This document shows, piece by piece, positions 1-11,862 of a stretch of DNA of 64,000 nucleotides. Below the pieces are notes generated by a model. It saw only the letters and a program-made list of their open reading frames with translations. It was not told the origin of the DNA and made no database searches. Within the stretch, counting starts at the first letter, position 1. The number at the start of each line of letters is the position of its first letter. Both the position numbers and the translations under genes were made by a program. The DNA comes from Microcebus murinus (taxonomy: Eukaryota; Chordata; Mammalia; Primates; Cheirogaleidae), in NCBI RefSeq assembly GCF_040939455.1, contig NC_134116.1:74107900-74171899 (forward strand), in the 5' to 3' direction.

Positions 1-967
1 GAAATCTGTCGCTGTCCTCCTTAGAAGACTTCAGTTATTTGAATTCAGTGTGAATTATAAGTCCAGTGATTCCCTGGCGCCCACCGTTCTCATCTTACTC
101 TTCTTTCGTTTATTCAAACACCCTTTCTTGTCATCCTGTGCTCCTGGACCAAAAAAAAAAAAAAAAAAAAGAAAAGAAAACATGTAACTGTATGACCTGA
201 AGCTAATTCTGATGTATGAACTCCAACCTCTGCTGGTCTGAGAAGTTCTTCCAAATATCCATCACTCTTCAGATCTTGCAGTGCTGCTGCCACTACTCTT
301 TCTCCTGCAGGTTGACTTTGCCACCTCCTTCACAGGGAAAAAAAAATGTGCCTACCGTGCTAGAACTTCCTGAGCCTCTTCCTCAACTCTTAGAAATTTA
401 CCCCCGTAGGAACCTATACTTTCTTCTTTATGCTCTTTTTCAGGGGAAGAAGTGTGCTTCTACCTCTTTCAGCCCAATCCAGTTTCTTCCCAACTCTTCA
501 GAAATGTGTTTTAACTTCCCTGTTGATGTTGGCTTTTATCTCAAGCGGTTCTCAGCCAATGTTATACCTTTATACTCCTTGGGGAAAAAAGCATTCCCTT
601 GACCCCCACATTTCCTTCTAGCTACCGACCTAACTCTACTTCCCTTCAGATTCAAGCTTCTTGGAAGAGGAGCCTATAATTGGCGATCCCCACTTCCTTA
701 CGCCCGTGTGATGACTCAACCCACTGCAAATAGCTTCTGTTCCTTCATGAAATAGTTCTTGCTAAGGTTACCGATGAGCTTCACGTTTGCCAAAAGCAAA
801 GGGTAATTCTTTTTATCTTTATCTTACTTTTATACCTTTGTGGTATTAGACACTGCTGGCCACCATGGAACTTTTGTCCTCCTTCAGTTTATATGACCCA
901 ACTTTTTCCTGGAACGTCTCTCTTTCTAGCTTTTTCCTGTGTACCCTCTTTGGGGACCCCTCTTTTC
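1..967. other. unique sequence with an A-rich tract
   Basis: No gene or repeat family is recognisable. A run of about 20 A at 153-172 followed by short GA-rich sequence could be an old retroposon tail, but no element body is clear upstream. A 128-codon open frame at 216-602 shows no domain and is probably chance. Confidence 0.5.
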
Positions 968-1141
968 TCATTTATTCATTCAACATATATTTATTGAGCC
1001 CGACCCTGGAGTGAATAGGATATAATCCTTGCCCTCATGAAGTTTACAGAATACAAGGAAAGAGAGAGAGTCAGCTACACATATCACTATAAATATTTAC
1101 ACCTTCTGGTAAGTGCTGTGAGCGCAAGTGCATTAGGGGTC
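968..1141 (-). repeat. L2-like LINE 3' end
   Basis: The stretch opens with TTCATTCAACATATATTTAT, the reverse complement of the usual L2/MIR 3' end (AATAAATATTTGTTGAATGAA), and continues with decayed sequence of the kind seen next to L2 ends. It lies just before the first Alu target site. Confidence 0.6.
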
Positions 1142-1155
1142 TGATCCAGTCTTTT

Positions 1156-1453
1156 CTTTCTTTTTTTTTTTTAAGAGACACAGTCTCCCTCTGTCACCCA
1201 GGTTGTAATACAGTGGTGCAGTCATAGCTTAGCTTTGAACTCCTGGGCTCAGGTGTTCACCTCCCACCTCAATTTGCTGAGCAGCTAGTACTACAGGCAC
1301 ACACCACCATGCCTGGTTAACTTTCGCTATTTTTGCAGAGACAGGGTCTTGTTATGTTGCCTAGGCCGGTCTCAAACTTCTAGCCTCAAGCAGTCATCCT
1401 GGCTTGGCCTCCCAGAGTGCTGGAATTACATGCGTGAGCCACCATGCCCAGCC
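1156..1453 (-). repeat. Alu (old, AluJ-like), antisense
   Basis: Poly-T head at 1159-1172, a dimeric Alu in antisense, ending GCCCAGCC. It lacks the long lemur linker, so it is an old type. It is flanked by TGATCCAGTCTTTT (1142-1155) and TGATCTAGTCTTTT (1454-1467). Confidence 0.95.
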
Positions 1454-1463
1454 TGATCTAGTC

Positions 1464-1760
1464 TTTTTTTTTTTTTTGAGACAGAGTCTCATTGTGTCAC
1501 CCAGGCTAGAGCATAGTGGCATCATCATAGCTCGCTGCAACCTCCAGCTCCTGGACTCTAGCGATCCTCCTGCCTCAGCCTCCCAAATAGCTGGGACTAT
1601 AGGCACTCACCATGACACCCGGCTAATTTTCCTATTTTTGTAGAGAGGGGATCTCACTCTTATTAAGGCTTGTCTCAAACTCTTGGTTTCAAGCAATCCT
1701 CCACCTTTGCTTCCCAAATCCTCTGCTAGGATTACAAGCACGAGCCACCACACCTGGTCC
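1464..1760 (-). repeat. Alu (old), antisense, second hit in the same target
   Basis: A second antisense Alu directly follows the first and is bounded by TGATCTAGTCTT (1454) and TGACCTAGTCTT (1761-1772). The shared target sequence appears three times around the two elements. Confidence 0.95.
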
Positions 1761-2631
1761 TGACCTAGTCTTAATGGTAAAGAACACTTGACGTGTGAAG
1801 CATGCGCAGGAGTGATCCACATACTGTACTACCTTTCCTGCTTTTTTGGAATATGAGATTTTGGTGAATGAATGCATATTCATCTTAGTCATACTCTTAA
1901 TTATTTAATAATCATCAGTCACATTCCCTTTTACGATCTGCTATTTCTAAGTGGAGGTATTTTTAGCTTTTTAATATACAGTCTCCTTGTCAGTCCCCTA
2001 TTAGTAGTTATGTAGAGACTTGGGCTTAAATACATTTTTGTAAATCTTCAGTTCAGTTATGCCTTAGTTGAGCAGCAGCAGCTAGAACTCCACAGAATTC
2101 CAGGTGCCCCATGTCTTCGAAACTGAATTCCATCCGGTTTTCTTGAAAACTGGATTTCCCCATGTGGCTGTCTAAATTTAGGTCTCATGCGTTAGAGCAG
2201 GCAGCCTACTGCAAGCACGTCTGTGAACACTCCTTTCTGATGTGCCACATTGTTGAAGAGATGTGGACAGAGTGCACAATTGGTTTGAGTCTGGCCTCCA
2301 TCATTTCATAGTTTTGACAGTTATCTAAATTCAGTGCTCGAAGAAACAAAACTAGTAAACCAGCATTGAAGCACGGGCAGTCTGACCCAGATTGGGAGTT
2401 TAACCTGTGCAATAGTCCATTGCCTTGTAGATGGCAATTGTTAATGGTGAGGAAGCAATTCTCCCTCAGTGTGCTTCCCTGGCCATTCTAGAAGCACAGG
2501 AAGCAGCAAGCCTTGGAGTGAGGCAAGTGCCTAATCCAGGTTGGTCAGGAATGATCTAAGGCTGTGCATGTCAACTAGGGACAGTTTTGCCCTCCACCCC
2601 ACCCAGGTACATTCAGCAGCATGTAGGCCAT

Positions 2632-2730
2632 TTGTTCATTCAACACATTTTGAACACCTATCATGTGCCACATGCCAGGGTTAACCTTCAAGTTTGATTC
2701 TTGCCCTCAAGGAGATTATAATCCAGTCTG
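2632..2730 (-). repeat. L2-like LINE fragment
   Basis: TTCATTCAACACATTTTGAA followed by ATCATGTGCCACATGCCAGG resembles an antisense L2 3' end. It abuts the MER5A relic. Confidence 0.5.
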
Positions 2731-2732
2731 CA

Positions 2733-2935
2733 CTGGTGGTTCTCCAATTTTACCATGCATCTGAGTCACTTGGAGGCTTGTTTAAAAAAAAAAAAACCAT
2801 TGCTAGGCCCCAACCTCAGAGTTTCTAATTCAGTTGGTGGTAGGGGTGGGGGATGGACAAGAATTTGCATTTCTAACAAGTTCCCAGGTGGTGCTAATGA
2901 ACCTGGTCCCAGATCACACTTGAAAACCACTGTTC
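2733..2935 (+). mobile_element. MER5A-like hAT DNA transposon relic
   Basis: It starts CTGGTGGTTCTCCAATTTTA and ends TTGAAAAACCACTG-like, with imperfect terminal inverted repeats. The interior carries the CCCCAACCTCAGAGTTTCTA block typical of MER5A. It is non-autonomous and ancient, with an A-run at 2785-2796. Confidence 0.75.
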
Positions 2936-4275
2936 TACTGGAATAAAGAAAAGAAAGCTAGTTTCGAAGGCAACATTAGCAATATTTGTGGGATACTGGT
3001 GAGATTTGATTGTATCTGTCAAAATATCTTGGAGGAGGGAAAAAAGAGATATCACAGCCCATGGCTATTAGATGCAGATTTGGCATTTCACTAAGAACTA
3101 GTATTATTGCTGAAAGCCTAGCCATTTTAATTCATATTTCTCTAAAGCCAGCAAAACTGAACATTTTGTCATCTCTAAAAAAATTTATCTACTTTTTACA
3201 TGAATTATGTTTTCAATTATTTTTTTAAAAAATTTTCTGCTGAGGTCTTGGTGAGCAAATGGTTTTAAACTCTATGATTTTGGCTAAGAAAGAGATGTAA
3301 GATATAGACACTAGTTCTTAAAATTCAGCACTGTTCACTTTTGCCAAGTGAATATAAACTGAATTGGATCAAATTATGGAGAACAGAGTGTCTAGAATAT
3401 TGTTTTTTTGTTTTTTTTTAACCTTATCATTGAAAAATGTAATCAGGGAATCAAGGTAGCAAGTCTCAAGATAGCAAGGGTTAAATTTCCAGACTACCAC
3501 GAGTCCGAATTTGCAAGAAAAGCTTTCTGTTCCATATTTGCCTGGGAAGGCTCCAAGGGAAACACAAGAAGCAGCAACTCAAATCCTGTTCTCTTCATTA
3601 TCCCTTTTTTAATAGCTCTTGCATAGGCTCGGTTTTTGGAAGTTGTATGATGCTAATTTAGGTATATATGTCATTACAATTTTAGCATGGATCCTTCTCA
3701 GGCGTACACAAGATATGCCAGACATGTGAAAAAAGGAGGGAGCCGAGCGCAGGAACCTCAGGGGCACTGCATAGCTGTTCTAGAATCAAAGAGCACGGTA
3801 ACACATGCTGAATTGATAGACCTGAGGTTCAGATCCATCCTGTTCCATGTCTCACCCTCTCCCCAACATCCCCTGCTCTTTCCATTAACTTTATTCTATA
3901 TAAATCCGTAGGTTAGAAGTAGAACCATTAGGTACAAGACTAAAAAGGGGCAAAGTTGGACTGGATTTAAGAAAGAATCAAGTGATAATTAGCTTTGTCA
4001 TGGTTAGTGAAATCATTTGTCTTGACCTAGAGAGGTGTTTTTGCAAAAGCTGGTTGCTGGTGTGAAGTAGGATGGGTGCTTAGAGGATTGAGTTAGATGA
4101 CCCCCCGCCAAAGCCCTTTTATCTCCAAGGTGAATCGATAAATCTAGGATCCTTATCGGAGCCAGCTATGGGCAGAGCACAGTGCTAGGCAGTGGGCACA
4201 CAAAGAGCCAAGGAGCATGATCTTGGCCTTCAGAGGCTTGTTCCCTGAGACCAGGCACACAAACAGAGACAGACA

Positions 4276-4300
4276 TGCATACATACATACATACATAAAA
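4276..4300. repeat. CATA microsatellite
   Basis: Short run of ACAT units immediately upstream of an Alu 5' end. It probably contributed to the target site. Confidence 0.85.
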
Positions 4301-4584
4301 GGCTGCGTGCAGTGGCTCCTGCCTGTAATCCTAGCACTCTGGGAGGCCAGGGCGGGAGGATGCTTTGAGGTTAGGAGTTCGAGATTAGCCTGAGCAAGAG
4401 CAAGATCCTCGTCTCTACTAAAAATAGAAAAAATTAGCTGGGCACAGTGATGCGTGCCTGTAGTCCCAGCTACTCCGAAGGCTGAGGCAAGAGGATCGCT
4501 TGAGCCCAGGAGTTTAAGGTTGCAGTGAGCTACCATGATGCCACGGCACTCTAGTCAGGGTGACAGAGAGAGACTCTGTCTCAA
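4301..4584 (+). repeat. Alu, oldest of a nested stack
   Basis: Complete dimeric Alu starting GGCTGCGTGCAGTGGCTCCT without the long lemur linker. Its A-rich tail (AAAAATAAATACATTA) served as the target for the next Alu. Confidence 0.93.
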
Positions 4585-4599
4585 AAATAAATACATTAA

Positions 4600-5076
4600 G
4601 GCCGGGCGCGGTGGCTCACGCCTATAATCCTAGCACTCTGGGAGGCCAAGGTGGGAGGATTGCTCAAGGTCAGGAGTTCGAAACCACCCTGAGCAAGAGC
4701 GAGACCCCGTCTCTACTATAAATAGAAACAAATTAATTGGCCAACTAATATATATAGAAAAAAATCAGGCTGGTCCGAAGGTAGTGAGTTATCTCACGTG
4801 ATTGTTCACAGTCAGTTACAGATTGAACTCCTTGTTCTACTACTTTCCCCCCTCCTCACTACTGCACTTGACTAGTCTAAAAAAAAAAAAAAGAAAAAAA
4901 GAAAAAAATCAGCCGGGCATGGTGGCGCATGCCTGTAGTCCCAGCTACTCGGGAGGCTGAGGCAGCAGGATCGCTTGAGCCCAGGAGTTCAAGGTTGCTG
5001 TGAGCTAGGCTGACGCCATGGCACTCACTCTAGCCTGGGCAACAAAGCGAGACTCTGTCTCAAAAAATAAATAAAA
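4600..5076 (+). repeat. lemur-type Alu interrupted by a Y1 RNA retrocopy
   Basis: Starts GGCCGGGCGCGGTGGCTCAC and carries the lemur linker at about 4720-4765. The Alu stops at 4767, resumes at 4912 (GCCGGGCATGGTGGCGCATG) and ends in an A-rich tail. AAATAAATACATTA flanks it at 4585-4598 and about 5077-5090. It therefore inserted into the tail of the preceding Alu. Confidence 0.95.
4768..4899 (+). pseudogene. RNY1: Y1 small RNA retropseudogene
   Basis: Y RNAs are small RNA polymerase III transcripts that bind Ro60 and La and have roles in RNA quality control and replication initiation. The body at 4768-4878 (111 nt) matches Y1 from its first base, GGCTGGTCCGAAGGTAGTGA, through the pyrimidine-rich loop TTTCCCCCCTCCTCACTACT, to the 3' stem CTTGACTAGTCT. 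Relative to the human Y1 I remember, the Ro-side stem region has a small change (CTCACGTGATTG instead of CTCAATTGATTG), and the loop has a three-base addition. A poly-A tract follows (4879-4899). A perfect 12-bp duplication AGAAAAAAATCA lies on both sides (4756-4767 and 4900-4911). The copy sits inside a lemur-type Alu, so it was retroposed by L1 after that Alu landed. Y genes depend on upstream promoter elements that were not copied, so it is probably silent. Confidence 0.93.
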
Positions 5077-5091
5077 AAATAAATACATTAA

Positions 5092-6559
5092 CAAATAAGC
5101 AAAGGAACACAGGTGAGGCATTGTTTTTTTAGCCCTGGAACTGGTACATATTATCACTACGATTACGTGTAGTGCTGAATTCTTATCAATTACATTATTT
5201 GTATGATGTGCAACACCCAAGGAACTTTTAATGGGATTTAGGGACAACTTTTTTCCATAAAAACACTACTTTGCATAAAATAAAGATGAAAACATGGGAA
5301 AGGAGCCGTAAGAAAATGTGGAATTCAGTGCAAATTATATTAGACTAGAAAAACATATTATACAATTATTGCTCTTTAATTTGTTGTGTAAGTAAATTAA
5401 GTTAATTTCAGTGTCTCAAGGATTCAGTAACTTGTTTTAGTGAATTCTCTCTTTGAAGATATGCTGGTGTCTCCTGCTTATTGACAACTGTGGCGCCAGC
5501 TTCCGAAAGCTGCTTTTTCAGAGGTCTGCAGTTTTTTGACACTTCTCCCATTGAGAAAGTAGAACTTTTCTTTTGAATAATTCTCGTTTCCCACTAACTA
5601 TATGAGTAACCTGGTGTATCTTGTTAAGATGCACACAGATTAAGGTTTCAAGCATAATAATCCTTATCCATTCCCTTTTGATTATAGGGATTGTGGTAAG
5701 TAATAGAAGTTTCTGAATAAAGACTGCTTTTGAGGTCGCAAAGCTTTGAAAATCTTAGGTATAAACAAAGCAACGTATTCTGATAAATTATTGATATCTA
5801 AACTAGTTTTCTCGAGCTTCTTACTCATGGGTTGAGAATTTCTTCCTGAAATTTGGATTGACTGTATTATAGAAATGTGGTTTATCTTTTCCTAAATTTA
5901 GGATGATTATTTTAAAAAATAATTCTGGGCATTTTTTTAGTCTATGTATTAATGTAGTATTCAATGCATTAGTTAGAACTCTGGTTGCTAATAAGAGCAA
6001 CCAAAATCAGCCAATGCAAAAGAGGGATGTAGGTGGAAGAATGCAGCTAGGCCTCAACCAGGGAACAGACTGGAACTGGAAGCCATCAAAACTCCAAGAA
6101 GTTCTTTGTCTTTGTGTCCTCTGTCTCTTGTCTCTGCTGGTTCATGAAGTTCTTACACTTCTATTTTGTTGCTTTCTGGAGACCAGATTTTTGTGCTTCT
6201 TCATCCATGTGCCAAAATATGGCCCCTCCACAGATCTTGGATATACATTTTATAGCTAAAGCCATAAGAGAGATAACTGCCTATTCTTCTCCAGAGAAAG
6301 GATCTATTCATAGTGCAATTAGCTATGGCGAGAGGGGGCAGATCACACAACCTAGTAAAGATGTGAGCACATGAACCCACCCCCAGGAATCTGAGGGGAG
6401 GGGCAGTCAATTTTAAGAGACATGGGAAGGGTGAGGATGGCTCCTACGCTGGACAGACTCAACATGGTTTATTATAGTCATTACTCTAGGAATTTATATA
6501 TATATCCTGTGTGTGTATATATTATAAATATATATATAGAAAGAGAATTTCTAATTACC
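5092..6559. other. unique or decayed sequence
   Basis: AT-rich with no recognisable element. A TA-rich patch lies at 6497-6538. The overlapping open frames at 5903-6374 (118 and 86 codons) have no domain I recognise. Confidence 0.4.
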
Positions 6560-7085
6560 ATAATCCTACAAAGTAAGTATTATCCTCGTTATAAAATGAG
6601 GAAAGTGAGGCTGAGGGACATTAAATTACCTGCCCAAGGTCATGGATAGTGAATGAGCAAACTTGGATTCAAATTCAGGTCCGTCTGGCTCCCAAACCCA
6701 TGGTCTTTTTTTTTTTTTTTTTGAGACAGAGTCTCGCTTTGTTGCCCAGGCTAGAGTGAATGCTGCCGTAGAGTCAGCCTAGCTCACAGCAACCTCAAAC
6801 TCCTGGGTTCAAGGGATCCTGCTGCCTCAGCCTCCCGAGTAGCTGGGACTACAGGCATGCACCACCATGCCCGGCTAATTTTTTCTCTATATATTAGTTG
6901 GCCAATTAATTTCTTTCTATTTATAGTAGAGACGGGGTCTCACTCTTGCTCAGGCTGGTTTCGAACTCCTGACCTTGAGCAATCCACCCGCCTCGGTCTC
7001 CCAGAGTGCTAGGATTACAGGCGTGAGCCACCGAGCCTGGCCAAGCCCATGGTCTTTTTACATTAATTACCACACTGCCTTAGTC
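6560..7085 (-). repeat. MIR, split by an Alu
   Basis: The antisense MIR core is seen as AAAATGAGGAAAGTGAGGCT, then CTGCCCAAGGTCATGG, then TTGGATTCAAATTCAGGTCC. The remainder, CCACACTGCCTTA, follows the Alu at 7043-7085. Confidence 0.8.
6711..7042 (-). repeat. lemur-type Alu, antisense, inside MIR
   Basis: Poly-T head, complete antisense dimer with the lemur linker, ending GAGCCTGGCC. Target duplication AAACCCATGGTCTTTTT (6694-6710) and AAGCCCATGGTCTTTTT (7043-7059) differs at one base. Confidence 0.97.
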
Positions 7086-7689
7086 TGGGCTGTCCCGAAA
7101 GCAAAGCCTGTACCAAAGACTTGGAAGTAGGAGTTTATTTGGGAATGTGACACCCAGAAACAGACTGTGAGGGACAGAAGAATGGCCCCGGGAGGGAGGG
7201 AAAGCCAGTCCAAGGATCTTTCTCAAACTGGCAGCCATTACGAATATCTGCTACTTACTCCTCTGCTACTTACTACCTTATCAAATGCGCCTCAGAATTG
7301 GCCACCCTGGGATCAAAATGAGGAAAGCGTTTTTCTGTGAGCTCCTGCCCCTCAGTGGTCAAGGGTGACCTTACAAGGCCTTCACTATCCCCTCCCCCAC
7401 GCCCCACCGTTTCCAGATTGTACCTACCTGAGTGCCCCGTGGTTCCCAGGGCAATCCTATGTCACAGCACCGACGTAGCCTTGAGGCCAGAAACGAGTTA
7501 CATGGCCAAAGCAAGATGCCGTCAGGGTGTGTGTGCGCAAGGGTAGTAGAAGCCTGCACAGGACTGGGCACCACGGCAGTGTTTGAAATAAGAGGTGAAG
7601 TTAAAAACACATGAGGTTCCGCCCAGAATGTTCTGAGACACACACTGGCCAATTATAATGAGAGTGGAATGAGAATCTTGAATATCACA
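7086..7689. other. unresolved, possibly an old LTR remnant
   Basis: The start, GGCTGTCCCGAAAGCAAAGC followed by GTAGGAGTTTATTTGGGAAT, has the feel of an antisense LTR, but I cannot name a family. Nothing else is clear. Confidence 0.25.
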
Positions 7690-7742
7690 GTTCATTCATT
7701 CGTTCGTTTATCCATTCAGCCATCATCTCGAGCCAGGTAATA
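7690..7742 (-). repeat. L2-like LINE 3' end
   Basis: TTCATTCATTCGTTCGTTTA followed by CATTCAGCCATCATC matches the antisense tandem tail of L2. Confidence 0.45.
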
Positions 7743-7984
7743 TATAATCCTACAAATTAGGAATTAAAATGAGTCTAGTTGAGTTTCAGATACCACAGAA
7801 AATAAAATAGACAATGTGATAGTATGTTATAAGCACTTCAATAGAAGTATACAAAAGGTAGTAAAATTGTAGAAGACAGACAACCAATGCATTGTGTGTG
7901 TGTGAAAAGGTCATGTCATTTTCCTAGAGTTTAATCTTCAGAGATAAATAAAAGCCAGTTGGGGAGAAATGTGAATATCAACTG

Positions 7985-8283
7985 CATCTTCAAATTAAAT
8001 TTTAGTATTCAGTTTCCTGAGCATGATCGTTGTATTGTGGTTATGTAAGAGAATGTCCTATTTTTAGGAGGTACGTGCTGAAGAGTGTAAGAGTAAAGTA
8101 TAACGTCTGCAACTTACTCTCACAAGACCACCAAGGTGTGTGTGTGTGTGTGTTTGTGACAGGAAAGAGCAAGTAAGCACAATATGGCAAATATTAACAA
8201 CCAGTGAATGCAAGTGAAGGGCATATAGGTGTTTATGGTACTAGTCTTACAACTTTTCAAACTTGTGTGAAATAAAAAAGTGG
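7985..8283 (+). mobile_element. old L1 (L1ME-like) 3' end
   Basis: TTGTATTGTGGTTATGTAAG, then AATGTCCTATTTTTAGGAGG, then GCAACTTACTCTCAC and a TG repeat (8133-8152), ending GTGTGAAATAAAAAAG. This order is that of an L1ME-group 3' UTR. A younger L1 end inserted at its tail. Confidence 0.7.
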
Positions 8284-8358
8284 GGGGAGTGGGAGAGGGA
8301 GGGCATGGGCAATATGCATAACCTTAACAGTTGTACCCCCATAATATGCTAAAATAAA
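8284..8358 (+). mobile_element. severely truncated lemur L1 3' UTR
   Basis: About 75 bp: a G-rich start, then GGGCATGGGCAATATGCATA, ACCTTAACAGTTGTACCCCC and ATAATATGCTAAAATAAAAA. From memory this resembles the 3' UTR of lemur L1. Near-identical flanks AATAAAAAAGTGG (8271-8283) and AATAAAAAAAGTGG (8359-8372) look like a target duplication. Confidence 0.7.
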
Positions 8359-9859
8359 AATAAAAAAAGTGGAGGCTGGAGAAAATTAATTGAAGGCCAT
8401 GGGCAGGAGTTGAGGAGACGCAGCCTGGGATGAGCTTGTGACGAGGACACCAAGGCATGAGGATGCTTGGGGCTTTCCAAAAAGGGCATGGGCAGCTGTG
8501 GCTGGAACACAGAGTGGTCCTGGTAGCGGAGCGACAACAGTGAGACAAGACAAGACAGTGCGCTGTGCAAGAGTGTTTGGCGGCATCCTGAAGGCTTGGG
8601 TGACACTGAAGGATTTCATGCATCTTTTGTGTTTTGAGTGATCACATGAGCAGCAGTTAAACAAGGCTGGATTGGAAAGGGCCAAAACTATGGCAGAAAG
8701 ATGAGTTCCTGTGTCATTACAGTAGTTAAGATGACAAATTCTGTCGGCCTAAAGGAAACTGGTGCCAAAGATAAAGTGAAGACAACTTTGAAACTACACA
8801 GGGCAGAAGAATCAGCAGGGTTTGGCCACCAGTTACACTCACTACGTTCCTGCTTCAGTTCGGTGTGATGAGTCTCTTCAACCCTAAAGAAAAGGAAGAC
8901 TTGTGGGGGGATAAGATTAGTTATAGGACTTTTTTAGCCTTGAACTAATAAATTAAGAGCATTGGTTTATACATCAAGGGTTTATTTATCTTTTATCACC
9001 ATATCCAGCCCTGTCTGCAGTAGTAGGTATTCAGTAAAAGTTTTAAAATTGTGTTTAGAAATCATAGTAGTAGATGGTAAAATACTTCCCTCAGTTGCCC
9101 ATACTCCGGGAAACAGGCTATATATTTTTGGTATGTTTTCTTCCTGAGGGCTAAGCATTTTGGGCAACATCTGCCTCCTAACACCTGTTGGACGGCTTTA
9201 CCTGGCAGTCTGAAACGAACACACACCAGGCTAGGGCCACTTAAATAAAGTACCTTCACTTTTTGAAACCTATCAGATGTATCTGGAATCCGTTTTGTCT
9301 TCCACTAGCTAGTTCATTGTCTCAGTTTAGGAAGTACAAGTATTTCTACTTCTGAGGAAGTTTACTACATGAAAAGTGAGTTTAAAGAACTTGCAGAGTA
9401 GGAAGGAAGCACTTACATTTCACACAGCATGCATTTGCAAATGCAAAAATTTCCTTTCAGTAATTGTTAGGCTCAGGAGCAGGAATGAAGGAACAAATAC
9501 AGTACGGAAGCCAGGCTCACCTAGATGTGCAGACACTCGGGCCAAAGAGAGGTGGCCTGTGTGTGTCATCGGAGGGTCCCTGAGCACAGGAGCAGTTCCC
9601 CTGGTGGATGATGAGCTGCGAAGCCCATGGTAGTCACAGAGAGAGAATGCGTACATCAAGGAACTGAAAGACATCCGGACTTGATTTAAATTCTATGTCT
9701 AAAAGCTTTCCTTGACACCCCACCACCACCACCGTGTTAGGGAGATCAGGCGCTGTCATCCCTCTCAGCCGTTAGCACTGGCCATGCCGATGGTAACGTC
9801 CAATTGTCTGCCTCCCCCTCGACTTCAGGTAACGCCTCTGAAGGCTGCCCACCTCTGTG

Positions 9860-9945
9860 TTCCTAGCATTCAACTTGGTGCCCAGCACACGGTCAGCCCT
9901 CCGCAGTTTTTACATATATGAGTGAACGAACGGACAGATGAACAC
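9860..9945 (+). repeat. L2/MIR-like 3' end
   Basis: TTGGTGCCCAGCACACGGTC and later ATGAGTGAACGAACGGAC resemble a sense L2 3' end (GTGCCTGGCACACAGTAGG to TGAATGAATGAA), with heavy decay. Confidence 0.45.
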
Positions 9946-10157
9946 ACATGGCTTCCTTAAGAGATATTACAGCCCTGATAATCATAACAGCACTAGTATT
10001 AGCCCTTTTCTTTATAAAGAGTTTCAATGTAGTGTTTAAAAAAAAAAAGCATGGGTTTTTTAAAAATATAGTACACACGCATATTCCAGTCTTTCTAATG
10101 TATATGAATATTAATTTGTAAAGTAATCTAAGCTCATATGCTTTAAGAATTAGTGTT

Positions 10158-10490
10158 GGTCGGGTGCAGTGGCTCACGCCTGTAATCCTAGCACTCTGGG
10201 AGGCCGAGGCGGGTGGATCATTTGAGCCCAGGAGTTCAAGACCAGCCCGAGCAAGAGTGAGACCCTATCTCTACTAAAAAAATAGAAAAATTAATTGGCC
10301 AACTGAAAATATATAGAAAAAATTAGCCGGGCATGGTGGCACATGCCTGTAGTCCCAGCTACTTTGGAGACTGAGTCAGGGGGAATCCCTTGAGCCCAGG
10401 AGATTGAGGTTGCTGTGAGCTAGGCTGACACCACAGCACTCTAGCCCGGGCAACAGAGTGAGACTCTGTCTCAAAAAAAAAAAAAAAAAA
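10158..10490 (+). repeat. lemur-type Alu
   Basis: Complete dimer with linker AATTGGCCAACTGAAAATAT and a poly-A tail. Perfect 13-bp target duplication AAGAATTAGTGTT at 10145-10157 and 10491-10503. Confidence 0.97.
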
Positions 10491-11516
10491 AAGAATTAGT
10501 GTTTATTACTAAGGTGTTGTTTTAGGATCTGCCAAATACTGGGATGCTGCCCCGATCTGGTTGGACCTTTCTCTGATTCTTTCAATTCCAGTGAAGCTAA
10601 AATTTCAGTACACCAAGAGATAAAGCAGCCAAAAGGAGCTCACCTTGTGCCTTTATTCACTGTCCGGGACAATGTCAATAGAGACTGCTTCCCGCTCTCG
10701 GCACAGTGCCCTTGCTGTCCAAGGCCAGAACGTCCAAGAGAGTGTGGTTCATTTGGTCCTTGGAGTCCACAATCCACAGCAAAGTTCTGTGGGTTCCTGC
10801 TTCCATGGAGAGATGGTCTATTAATAACTTTTTTATACACCCCCCAGGGCAGAAACTTTTGGTCCTGAGTGACATCTTATCATAACTCAGTGGAAACATT
10901 GAGAGGCAAGCAAACATAATTCTAGGCAAAGAAGGACTCCTCTCATAAGAATTTTGCAAACAATACATACTCTCTGATTTTTGTAACAATGCTTGTAATT
11001 TATCTTTTGGGAAAGAGGCACACAGATCTTGATGTAACTTGTATAACAGTCACTGCTTATTAATGAAATGTCCTTCTCAAATGAAAGGAAAAAACAGTGG
11101 TGATGTTAGAGAGTGTCCTACAGCATGTGCTTATGACTCCTTAAAATCCTAAAACACAGTGGTGTTGCTATTGCAGATTATGCGAGAACAACACCGTTAG
11201 ATAAAACGCAGAAAGTGATGAGACAGAGCTTTCTATTGTAGAGACTTTTTTTTCTCCTAAATATAGGAGAAAAAAAAATTCTACAGTCATGTCTGTAAAG
11301 ACCCTTTTCCAGTGGTGTTACACAGCTATTGCAACATAATGCTATGTAGCAAACCACTGCAAACTCAGTGCTTTATAGCCACATACATCTATTCTTATAC
11401 TCACTGGTCTTAAAGTTGACTCAGGTTCAGCTTGTATAGGATGAGCTCAACGGGGTGACTCTTCAGGCTGTGGGTAAAGGACACTAATATTTAATCAGTT
11501 GAAACTAACCTTGCCT

Positions 11517-11862
<346 letters not shown>

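Noticed and set aside
1394..1643. Open frames with [14 protein letters not shown] or [19 protein letters not shown] translations, here and at many other places
   Set aside because: They are antisense Alu read in frame. The same peptides recur at every antisense Alu arm, so they are not genes.
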